From Nocardia fluminea (GTDB taxonomy: Bacteria; Actinomycetota; Actinomycetes; Mycobacteriales; Mycobacteriaceae): a DNA stretch of 64,000 bases. Every line of letters begins with the position of its first letter. The stretch's first letter is position 1. This document shows, piece after piece, positions 53,839-61,299 of this stretch. The translations under genes were made by a program, and so were the position numbers. The notes beneath the pieces are model-generated. The model did no database searches, had not been told where the DNA came from, and saw only the letters and a program-made list of their open reading frames with translations. The DNA lies in NCBI RefSeq assembly GCF_002846365.1, contig NZ_PJMW01000002.1, positions 5,766,001-5,830,000 on the forward strand, in the 5' to 3' direction.

Positions 53839-54702
53839 TCAAGTAACCCCTATGTCGGCGGCCAGGACAGCTGTCCACTCGGCGAACTTGTCGAGGATCC
53901 AGGCCAAGAGCCCGACCGGCGAGTCCACGAGTGAGTAGCCGATGGTCTGTGGCCGGGTCGCCTGCTGCTTCGCGTACGCCGCGCGGTGACACCAGAAATC
54001 GCGGGTCTCCTCGGTCCACGCGCGCTCGGTCTCGGTCAGCCCGTCCGTGGTCATTCCGGGCGGTGCTTCGGCGAATGTCGAGTGGATGCCGAGGACATGC
54101 GCGGGGAATCTGCCACCGAGAACCGTGGTGATGTTGCCTCCCCAGTCGCCGCCGTGGGCGCAGAATCTGTCATAGCCGAGCCTTTTCATCAGTTCCACCC
54201 AGGCGGCCGCGATCCTCTCGGTCCCCCACCCCGTGGTGGTCGGCTTGTCGCTGTAGCCGAAGCCGGGCAATGAGGGCACGACGACGTGGAACGCCGGCGC
54301 GTCCGCGGACTGCGGATCTGCCAGTTCGTCCACTACATCGGTGAATTCGGCAATGCTGCCCGGCCACCCGTGCGTCATGATCAGCGGAGTCGCGTCGGCG
54401 CGTGTGGATCGACGGTGCAGGAAGTGAATTCCCAGACCGTCGATGGTTGTGCGGAACTGGCCGATCCGGTCGAGGCGCTCTTCGAACGAGCGCCAGTTGT
54501 TCTCGGTGCGCCAGTACTCCACGACCTCGACGAGGTCATGAAACGGAACCCCCTGCTCCCATCGGCGAGGGCCGGGTGCGGCGCGAGACACCGTCTCGGC
54601 TTCCGGTAGCCGTGCCGCGGCCAATCGCGCACGCAGATCGTGGAGTTCGGCGTCGGTTGCGTGGGCTTCGAATGCGTGTACGTCGCTGGTCGGACGGGGC
54701 AT
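53839..54702 (-). CDS. Epoxide-hydrolase-like protein, C-terminally truncated
   Basis: 287 residues; family members have about 380. The N-terminal EHN domain (LRARLAAARLPEAETV, WEQGVPFHDLVEVVEYWRT, NNWRSFEERLDRIGQF) and the hydrolase core (TPLIMTHGWPGSIAEF, FCAHGGDWGGNITTVLGGRF with the nucleophile Asp) are intact. After DSPVGLLAWILDKFAEWT the protein ends in ten unrelated residues. The acid and His of the triad and the last strands are missing, so it is probably inactive. Start ATG 54702 is normal with GGAGG nearby. Confidence 0.82.
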   Translation of the reverse strand: MPRPTSDVHAFEAHATDAELHDLRARLAAARLPEAETVSRAAPGPRRWEQGVPFHDLVEVVEYWRTENNWRSFEERLDRIGQFRTTIDGLGIHFLHRRSTRADATPLIMTHGWPGSIAEFTDVVDELADPQSADAPAFHVVVPSLPGFGYSDKPTTTGWGTERIAAAWVELMKRLGYDRFCAHGGDWGGNITTVLGGRFPAHVLGIHSTFAEAPPGMTTDGLTETERAWTEETRDFWCHRAAYAKQQATRPQTIGYSLVDSPVGLLAWILDKFAEWTAVLAADIGVT

Positions 54703-54723
54703 GAGACCTCCTGGCCATCGCGG

Positions 54724-54803
54724 AACCGGCTGCTAACCGTCGAGAACCGGCTTAGACGGTTCTAACACGACCTCGCTCCGGCGTGCAACCGGCTAAGGTG
54801 GTT
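54724..54803. promoter_or_regulatory. Three AACCGGCT repeats in the CGNR gene promoter
   Basis: AACCGGCT occurs at 54724-54731, 54745-54752 and 54787-54794, all same direction. The middle copy lies in AGAACCG-gcttaga-CGGTTCT (54743-54763), perfect 7-bp arms. The third forms AACCggctaaggtGGTT and contains the -10 candidate TAAGGT (54794-54799), 6 nt before ATG 54806. They lie in the divergent interval with the epoxide hydrolase gene. Autoregulation by the CGNR protein is likely (inference). Confidence 0.6.
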
Positions 54804-54805
54804 CC

Positions 54806-55375
54806 ATGCCTGCCGAGTTCCCCGACTTCCGCCTCGGGAGCGTGCTGGCGACCAGCTTCACGGCGACGCTGACGGAACGTTGCGGCGACCCCGTGGAGCG
54901 CATTCCCACGCCGCAGCGGCTCGTCGACTGGTTCGCGGTGAGCGGCCTCGCCGTGGACGCCTGCACCGCCGCCCAGCTCGAACTCGCTCGGGAACTGAGG
55001 GAATCGATTCATGTCGCCGTGACAGCGACCGCGATGCACGACACTCCCCCGGCATCCGCTGTCCACGTCATCAACGACCGCAGCATTCAGGGTCGGGCGT
55101 CCGCGGTCCTGACGCCCGAGGGCAATCGGCGCTGGCGACTCGATCCGGATTCCTGCGTAGAAGACGCACTGGGCGTCATCGCCGCTGACGCGATCAGCAT
55201 CCTCGCCGGCGAACGAGACGGAAAGCTGGCGTTGTGCGCCTCGCCGACCTGTCGAGCCGCCTTCTTCGACACCAGCCAGAGCCGCACCCGCAAATGGTGT
55301 GACATGAACACGTGCGGGAATCGTCAGAAGAAGGCCCGCTTCAATGCCAACCAGCGCAAGAACGCGAGCGTTTGA
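54806..55375 (+). CDS. CGNR zinc-finger (ABATE-domain) regulator
   Basis: 189 residues. The N-terminal ABATE-type domain (DFRLGSVLATSFTATLTERCG to about 135) probably binds a ligand. The C-terminal zinc finger is CASPTCRAAFFDTSQSRTRKWCDMNTCGNRQKKARF, with four Cys and the namesake CGNR, and binds DNA. The transcript is probably leaderless. Divergent from the epoxide-hydrolase-like gene, which it may control. Confidence 0.92.
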   Translation: MPAEFPDFRLGSVLATSFTATLTERCGDPVERIPTPQRLVDWFAVSGLAVDACTAAQLELARELRESIHVAVTATAMHDTPPASAVHVINDRSIQGRASAVLTPEGNRRWRLDPDSCVEDALGVIAADAISILAGERDGKLALCASPTCRAAFFDTSQSRTRKWCDMNTCGNRQKKARFNANQRKNASV

Positions 55376-55517
55376 TCCGATAGCCAGGTCTCCCGGTGGA
55401 CACTGATCGTGGGTCGGGACGCCCGTGCGCACCCTCTCCCCCGACTTCGTAGCCAGGTCCCGCAGCAAGGTGCTCGAATGCCGGCTGGCATCGGTGGTTG
55501 TCAATGATCATGGAGTT

Positions 55518-57188
55518 ATGAGCGTGGACGGAACCTTGGATGTGCGCCGGGCGGATATCGCGACCATGCTGCTCGACCGGGTCGGCGACCAGCGACTCGG
55601 CCTGCGCACCCGCGATACCGAGTGGACCTGGGACGCGGTTGTCGGTGAGTCGGCTGCCCGTGCGGAGCTCGCCCGCACTCTGCGCCGCGAAGGGCCTTTT
55701 CATATCGGGGTGCTGTTGGACAATGTGCCAGATTTCGTTTTCTGGCTGGGCGCGGCGGCATTGGCAGGTGCGACGGTGGCCGGTCTCAATCCGACTCGGG
55801 GTGACGCTCAGTTGGCTGCGGATGTTCGGTATGTCGACTGTCAGCTGATCGTCACCGATGCCGCGGGGTGGGCCCGACTGCGGCGGCTGGATCTCGATCT
55901 GGCCGAGGATCGGTTCCTGCTGGTCGATGATCCTGGTTATGCCGCCCGGATCGAGGCCTGCCGCGGGCCGCTCTCGGCGGTGGGCGGGCCGGACTCGTTG
56001 CTGCTGTTGCTGTTCACGTCCGGTACGACCGGCACGTCGAAGGCGGTGCGGTGCACCCAGCGCCGTCTGTCGGTGATCGCGTACGCGGCGGCGGCGAAGT
56101 TCGGGCATGTGCGAGACGACGTGGACTACTGCTGTATGCCGCTGTTTCACGGCAACGCGATCATGGCGTTGTGGGCGCCCGCGCTGTCGGTCGGGGCGAC
56201 GGTTTGCCTGACTCCGAAATTCTCTGCGTCGCAGTTCCTTCCGGATGTCCGGTACTTCGGCGCGACGTTCTTCACCTACGTCGGCAAGGCGCTGGGGTAT
56301 CTGCTGGCCACGCCCGAAGCGGCGTCGGATTCCGATAATTCGCTGGTGCGCGGTTTCGGTACCGAGGCGTCGGTGGCCGATCAGGACGAGTTCCGTCGCC
56401 GTTTCGGCGCGAAGTTGTTCGAGGGGTACGGTTCCAGCGAGGGTCCGAACCTGGCCGTTCCGGACCCGGCGGCACCGCCTGCCGCGCTCGGTAGGCCCGC
56501 GCATGCCGGTGTGGCGGTGGTGAATCCGGATACGTTGCGGGAGTGCGCGCGGGCCGAGCTCGATGAGTACGGTCGGGTCCGCAATCCTGATGAGGCCATC
56601 GGGGAGATGATCGACAAGGCCGGTGCGCTCGCGTTCGAGGGTTACTACAAGAACGAGGTCGCCGACGCCGACCGTCTGCGTAACGGCTGGTATTGGACCG
56701 GGGACCTCGGCTACATCGATACCGCCGGATTCTTGTACTTCGCCGGCCGCAAGGGTGACTGGATCCGGGTGGACGGTGAGAACACCTCGGCGCTGATGAT
56801 CGAGCAGGTCCTGCGCCGTCATCCCGCTGTCGTCGCCGCCGCCGTGTTCGGGGTGCCCGATCCGCGGTCGGGTGATCAGGTGATGGCCGCCGTCGAAGTC
56901 GCCGATCCGGCCGGTTTCGATGTCGAGGCGTTCACCGATTTCCTCTGTGCGCAGTCCGATCTCGGCAGTAAGGGTCTCCCCCGGCTTCTGCGTGTCTCAT
57001 CGAATCTCCCGGTGACGGGGTCGAACAAGGTGCTCAAACGTGACCTGCGCGAACAGGGGTGGCGCACCGATGAACCGGTGTACCGGTGGGCGGGGCGTGG
57101 CCGACCGGTCTATGCACGCATGACCGAGGAGGACCGCCGGGCGCTGGAGTCGGAGTTCGCTGTGCACGGCAGGCAGCGGATGCTGTGA
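55518..57188 (+). CDS. Acyl-CoA synthetase (FadD17-like)
   Basis: 556 residues. P-loop LLLFTSGTTGTSKAVRCTQR, LFEGYGSSEGPNLAVPDP, GWYWTGDLGYIDTAGFLYFAGRKGDWIRVDGENTSA and a C-terminal domain with LPVTGSNKVLKRDLREQGW carrying the catalytic Lys. The N-terminal part (MLLDRVGDQRLGLRTRDTEWTWDAVV) and CCMPLFHGNAIMALWAPALSVGA are typical of FadD17/DitJ-like ligases, often tied to sterol or terpenoid degradation. ATG 55518 has GGAG 4 nt upstream. Substrate is a guess. Confidence 0.9.
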   Translation: MSVDGTLDVRRADIATMLLDRVGDQRLGLRTRDTEWTWDAVVGESAARAELARTLRREGPFHIGVLLDNVPDFVFWLGAAALAGATVAGLNPTRGDAQLAADVRYVDCQLIVTDAAGWARLRRLDLDLAEDRFLLVDDPGYAARIEACRGPLSAVGGPDSLLLLLFTSGTTGTSKAVRCTQRRLSVIAYAAAAKFGHVRDDVDYCCMPLFHGNAIMALWAPALSVGATVCLTPKFSASQFLPDVRYFGATFFTYVGKALGYLLATPEAASDSDNSLVRGFGTEASVADQDEFRRRFGAKLFEGYGSSEGPNLAVPDPAAPPAALGRPAHAGVAVVNPDTLRECARAELDEYGRVRNPDEAIGEMIDKAGALAFEGYYKNEVADADRLRNGWYWTGDLGYIDTAGFLYFAGRKGDWIRVDGENTSALMIEQVLRRHPAVVAAAVFGVPDPRSGDQVMAAVEVADPAGFDVEAFTDFLCAQSDLGSKGLPRLLRVSSNLPVTGSNKVLKRDLREQGWRTDEPVYRWAGRGRPVYARMTEEDRRALESEFAVHGRQRML

Positions 57189-57247
57189 TGTGTGCGCGCG
57201 AGACCTCCCCTGTACGCGGGGTGGGCCGCGACCTGTCCGCGTCGCGC

Positions 57248-58021
57248 TCAGATGCCGAAACCTCCGGAGACCGAGAGTTGCTGGCCGGTGATGTAGCCGG
57301 CCTGTTCGGAGGCCAGGAACACGCAGGCGGCGCCGATGTCGGCCGCAGTGCCCCATCGCTTCATCGGCACCATGCGGCGGGCTTCGGCCTCCCATGCCGC
57401 GTCGACCACGCCCGCGGCCTTCAGCTCGAGGAACATGCCCGCCTCGACGACACCGACCAGCACCGAGTTGGCGCGGATATTGTGTCTGCCTTCCTCTTTG
57501 GCGATGCCGCGGACCAGTGCCTCGTTGGCGGCCTTGGGCAGCACCGAGAGGCCGTCGAGCCGGGGCCACCACCGGTCACCGGCGGAGCCGAGGTGGATCA
57601 CCGAGCCGCCGCCGTGTTCGCGCAGGTGCGGGAGCACGGCGTGTACGGCGGTGAACATGCCGAGCGTTTCGACCTCGATGGATTGCCGGTAGCGGTCGGG
57701 TGCGGTGTCGGCGAGGGTGATCTGGTCCACGACCGGCCCGGCACCCCACACGAGCGTGCGGATTCGCCCGTACTCAGTGATCACCTCGGCGATCACTCGA
57801 TTGACAGCGGTCTCGTCGCGAACATCGACCTGGTGGGCGCTGGCCCGCACACCGACCTCACGTAGTTCGGCCACGGTGGCCTCGGCGACGGATTGTTTGC
57901 TGCGGTAACAGATCGCCACGTCACCACCGGCTCGCGCGAAGTCCGAGGCGACGGCTCGGCCGAGGCCGCCGCTGCCACCGAAGACCAGCGTGACACCGTC
58001 GGCAAGAGTCAGTTGCATCAT
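57248..58021 (-). CDS. Short-chain dehydrogenase-fold protein without the catalytic Tyr
   Basis: 257 residues. Nucleotide motif LVFGGSGGLGRAVASDFA instead of TGxxxGxG, catalytic Ser in IHLGSAGDRWW (Ser146), and the end WGTAADIGAACVFLASEQAGYITGQQLSVSGG are normal for SDRs. The YxxxK site reads SVLPK: Ser159 stands where Tyr should be, and Lys163 is kept. Either activity is altered or the Tyr comes from elsewhere. Start ATG 58021, or 58018 one codon later. Same strand as the next two genes. Confidence 0.87.
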   Translation of the reverse strand: MMQLTLADGVTLVFGGSGGLGRAVASDFARAGGDVAICYRSKQSVAEATVAELREVGVRASAHQVDVRDETAVNRVIAEVITEYGRIRTLVWGAGPVVDQITLADTAPDRYRQSIEVETLGMFTAVHAVLPHLREHGGGSVIHLGSAGDRWWPRLDGLSVLPKAANEALVRGIAKEEGRHNIRANSVLVGVVEAGMFLELKAAGVVDAAWEAEARRMVPMKRWGTAADIGAACVFLASEQAGYITGQQLSVSGGFGI

Positions 58022-58107
58022 GGAGGAAAGCTAGCGGCGCCTGATCTTTCGCTGCACGCGGGTCTCCCACCCAGCGGGAGCCGCGCTGTGGCGAGACCGC
58101 TGTCTTG

Positions 58108-58938
58108 TCACCGGACGCCGAAGAGCGCGCCGCCACCGAACGCCGTGCGATGGGAGATCGGTTGTCCACCATCGATATCGGTGATCCCGTATTCGAGGGC
58201 CGCTTCGGCGGTGATGACCGTGCTACCGCTGCGTGCGCCCACCTGGGGGTCGGTGGCCAGGGCGAGAACGACGCGGCCGACGAATTCGGGTGTCTCCGCA
58301 CCGGCGATCGGGAATCCCTCGATGTCCTCGACACCCATCGCAAGTACCTGCTCGGTGCGCACGATGCCGGGCCACAGTGACAGCGTGCTCACGCCGGTGT
58401 CGCGGAGTTCCACGGCCATGTCGGCTGCCATTTTGTCCAGTCCCGCTTTCGACATCCCGTACAGCACCGAGTGCAGGTAGCCGCGGGTGCCGAAGGAGGA
58501 GATGTTGGCGATGACGCCGCTGCCGCGTGCCACCATGAGCCGTGCCGCTTCGACCGAGGCCACGTAGTGCGCCCGCAGTCCGACACCGATGAGGGTGTCC
58601 CAGTCGGCGACGGGCCGCCGCCAGAACGGATCACCGAATCCGGCGAAGCCGTCGGGATTGGCCCAGACGTTGTTGACCAGCAGGTCGAGCCCGTCCTGCT
58701 CGGTGGCGATGCGGGTGAACACCGCGGCGATCTGTGCGTCGTCGCGATGGTCGCAGCGCACGGCGATGCCGGTGCCACCGCGCGCGCTCACCTCGGCGGC
58801 CGCGACGTCCAGCGGCCCGCCGTCACCGTCGGTGCCGCGTCCGGTCAGATACACCGTCCAGCCCGCTGCGCCGAGTGCCAGCGCGATGCCTTTGCCGACG
58901 CCACGGCTGGCGCCGGTCACCAGAGCGATCTTCGACAT
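58108..58938 (-). CDS. Short-chain dehydrogenase/reductase (DHRS1-like)
   Basis: 276 residues. NAD(P) motif LVTGASRGVGKGIALALGAAG, CDHRDDAQ for the cofactor, NNVWANPDGFAGFGDPFWRR where most SDRs have NNAG, Ser in NISSFGTRG, and active-site YGMSK. The long segment after VWANPDG is found in DHRS1-type members. Starts 8 bp after the SnoaL-like gene stop, so the SDR and SnoaL-like gene form an operon. Substrate unknown. Confidence 0.9.
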   Translation of the reverse strand: MSKIALVTGASRGVGKGIALALGAAGWTVYLTGRGTDGDGGPLDVAAAEVSARGGTGIAVRCDHRDDAQIAAVFTRIATEQDGLDLLVNNVWANPDGFAGFGDPFWRRPVADWDTLIGVGLRAHYVASVEAARLMVARGSGVIANISSFGTRGYLHSVLYGMSKAGLDKMAADMAVELRDTGVSTLSLWPGIVRTEQVLAMGVEDIEGFPIAGAETPEFVGRVVLALATDPQVGARSGSTVITAEAALEYGITDIDGGQPISHRTAFGGGALFGVR

Positions 58939-58946
58939 GTCCACTC

Positions 58947-59441
58947 CTACTGCGCGATCCGGGTGGCGTCGTCGAGGGGGCGGTTGATCGCCCACAACTG
59001 GTGGAACGTGCACGTCGCGATTTTCCAGTGCCCGTCCTGCGTCCGGTATTCGTCGGCGTATTCGCCGGTGGCGACGGTTTCGGTGCGTTCGATCAGGTTG
59101 ACCTGGCGGAAGCGCAGCGTCCATCGGCCGCTCGCGGTGCCGTCCTCGCGCACGGTGATGTCGGGGTGCACACCGTGGTGCATGTCGAGGATCGCGTTCT
59201 TGCCGTCCACCTGCTGCAGCGCGATCGACGCGAAGACCGCGGCCATGCCGTCGGCGTCGGTCGTTCCGAGCGTGCCGTAGTCCAGCATCGAGCCGTCCGC
59301 GACGAAACAGTCGCGGAACGCGACCGGGTCTTTGGCATCGCAGGCACGGAAGTAGCGGTGTTTGAGGGCGGTGATCGACTCGATGGCCGCCAGCCGTGCG
59401 AGGTGGCGAGCGGGTTCGTCGGGGTGCGGTGTCGCGGTCAT
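58947..59441 (-). CDS. SnoaL-like (NTF2-fold) protein
   Basis: 164 residues. Fold pattern: AIESITALKHRYFRACDAKDPVAFRDCFVADGSML, then HHGVHPDITVREDGTASGRWTLRF and ATGEYADEYRTQDGHWKIATCTFHQLW. This matches the SnoaL_4/nuclear-transport-factor-2 group with Tyr, Asp and His positions as in dehydratases or isomerases. Operon with the SDR at 58108 suggests a joint degradation or modification step. Reaction unknown. Confidence 0.88.
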   Translation of the reverse strand: MTATPHPDEPARHLARLAAIESITALKHRYFRACDAKDPVAFRDCFVADGSMLDYGTLGTTDADGMAAVFASIALQQVDGKNAILDMHHGVHPDITVREDGTASGRWTLRFRQVNLIERTETVATGEYADEYRTQDGHWKIATCTFHQLWAINRPLDDATRIAQ

Positions 59442-59719
59442 CGAGCTCCTCGGTCGAATCGACAGATCGGACGTGAAGGAGTTCGAAATGGCCGTGAGTG
59501 TCCGCTTCTTCTCCTACGTCGCGCGGCCGTCAGCCTACGACCGGGACATAGTTACGGCGTGTGTGTCTTCCCGCTCATCGGGAACGCACGCGGGGTCCCG
59601 AGGCGACCTCAGGGGCGGTCGACGTCGGGGATGATGACCTCGGGCTCGAAGATCACCTTGTGGCGCTAGCGGCTCACGTCGGCGGCATCGCCACTGTCAG
59701 TGGCGTTTCCATCCGATGC
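59442..59719. other. Intergenic, no gene recognised
   Basis: Between the SnoaL-like start and the hairpin at 59720. No open frame with an RBS and no family match. It should contain the promoter of the SnoaL-like/SDR unit; I see no clear -35/-10 pair. Confidence 0.5.
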
Positions 59720-59756
59720 GTGGACGTGGCACGGGGTGCGACGGTGGCACGTCCAC
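59720..59756 (-). terminator. Hairpin terminator of the PucR-type gene
   Basis: GTGGACGTGGCAC (59720-59732) and GTGGCACGTCCAC (59744-59756) pair over 12 of 13 positions around 11 nt. It starts 52 nt after the PucR gene stop in the direction of that gene. Confidence 0.6.
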
Positions 59757-59808
59757 ACTGCGGCCGTAGGGCTCGGTGAGCTGTGCGTGCCGCACAAACC
59801 GGCTGGGC

Positions 59809-61083
59809 TCAGATTGTCCGAGTCAGGACGTGCGGGTACCAGCGGCAGATGCCAAGAGCGAAGCGTAGTTCGAAGGTGTCGGTGTCGACGGCGATGCCGT
59901 AGCGGCCGGTGACCTGCTGGATGCGGTACTGGACGGTGTTGCGGTGGACGTCGAGGACACGGGCGGTGCGGGAGTAGCTGGCGCCTTCGGCGAGGAACAC
60001 GTCGAGGGTGCCGCGCAGCAGTTCCACTTTGTTGCCGTTGCCGGCCAGGGGGCCGAGGATGCGATGGACGAGGCCGGTGAGCTCGTCCGGGTCGTCGGAC
60101 AGTAGAGCGAAGGGTGCGATCGTGTCGAAGTCGACGACGGTGGGCGCGGTCTCCCCCGCCGAGACGGCGAGTGCCTTGGCTCGCGCCGCGCTGCGGGCCG
60201 AGCGCCGGAAGCCCGACAGCCCTTCGCCGACGGGGCCGAGCGCCACCCGCACCGGCAAGCCGGAGGCCTCGACCTGTGCGGTGATGTCCTCGACCGCGCA
60301 CGGCTGCCCGACCGGGAACCACAGGCACATGGCGCGGTCCCCCGACGCGGCGGCCAGTTCGGCGCCACCGGTGCCCATCATCGCGGTCAGCAACTGTCGC
60401 GCCTGCTCGAGCCCGCGCACCGCGTCCGCGCCGGTGACTGTCGCCCACACCTCTGCCGCGTGGTGGCGCCGGTCGAGCCGGTAGCCCAGCACTTCTTCGG
60501 CGGCCGCGACATCGACGTCGTCGTTGTCGAGCAGCCGCGCGATCCACTGCTGGCGGGCGGCTTGCCGGCTGCTGAGCCAGCGATCCCGTTCCGCCTCGTA
60601 GATGCGCCCCATGGACGAATTGAGCCGGTCCAGGTATGTCCCGGCGAACTTGAGGACCTCTGCGATCCGGGCGGGTTGGTCAGGGCCGGGGACGGCCAGT
60701 ATCAGCCCGATCGCGGCGTCGAGGATCCGGTATTGCCCGAGCCCGTAGGCGCGCAGCAGGATCGTCAGCGGCACACCTCGCCGGGCCAGCCGTTGGGCGT
60801 AGGCGGCGGCGCCGGGGGGCGGCGTGACGGTGGACGGGTCGATCCCGTTGGCCAGCACGTACTGCACGGCGGCGATGTTCTCGGCGATGCTGGCGGCTCG
60901 CATCTCGGCCAGATCGGCGGCGACGTCGTTGAGCGGGATCATCTGCTCGGTGACCCGGATGAGGTCGGCGGTGATGGCCTCGACGCGCGGGCCCAGGGCC
61001 TGTCCCACCCATACCAGGGATCCGTATGCCGCCACTCGCGCTTCCCGTCCGTTGAACAAAAACCGTCGACGGCATTGTGCCAT
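59809..61083 (-). CDS. PucR/CdaR-type transcriptional regulator
   Basis: 424 residues. The N-terminal RsbT-like/PucR region (LGPRVEAITADLIRVTEQMIPLN, YAQRLARRGVPLTILLRAYGLGQYRI) is followed by a GGDEF-like middle domain (about 215-320). The C-terminal HTH is TLDVFLAEGASYSRTARVLDVHRNTVQYRIQQV. ATG 61083 is chosen for normal family length; longer frames to 61257 are possible but the RBS is weak in all. Divergent from the NRPS gene, 216 bp away, so it probably controls it. Confidence 0.88.
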   Translation of the reverse strand: MAQCRRRFLFNGREARVAAYGSLVWVGQALGPRVEAITADLIRVTEQMIPLNDVAADLAEMRAASIAENIAAVQYVLANGIDPSTVTPPPGAAAYAQRLARRGVPLTILLRAYGLGQYRILDAAIGLILAVPGPDQPARIAEVLKFAGTYLDRLNSSMGRIYEAERDRWLSSRQAARQQWIARLLDNDDVDVAAAEEVLGYRLDRRHHAAEVWATVTGADAVRGLEQARQLLTAMMGTGGAELAAASGDRAMCLWFPVGQPCAVEDITAQVEASGLPVRVALGPVGEGLSGFRRSARSAARAKALAVSAGETAPTVVDFDTIAPFALLSDDPDELTGLVHRILGPLAGNGNKVELLRGTLDVFLAEGASYSRTARVLDVHRNTVQYRIQQVTGRYGIAVDTDTFELRFALGICRWYPHVLTRTI

Positions 61084-61151
61084 CCGCACAAATTTCCGGC
61101 GGATTCGGTCTCGGCGAAAATAAACAAACCGGTCATGTGGTCGTGACAGCG

Positions 61152-61166
61152 TGACATGTGGTGTCA
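61152..61166. promoter_or_regulatory. Palindrome between PucR-type regulator and NRPS gene
   Basis: TGACA-TGTGG-TGTCA has perfect 5-bp arms. Nearby GGTCATGTGGTCGTGACA (61125-61147) repeats its CATGTGGT and GTGACA parts, suggesting two related sites in the divergent promoter region (61084-61299). Confidence 0.4.
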
Positions 61167-61299
61167 TGGTCGCCGAACGCCCCGATATCGACTCCTTCTT
61201 GCTTGTTCGACACTGGTCCGCCCCGGTAGGCCGAATCCGACAGGGTTCGTGGGTCATCGCAGAGCTGTGGGCCGGTTAGTCGAAGGATGTTGTACTCGA

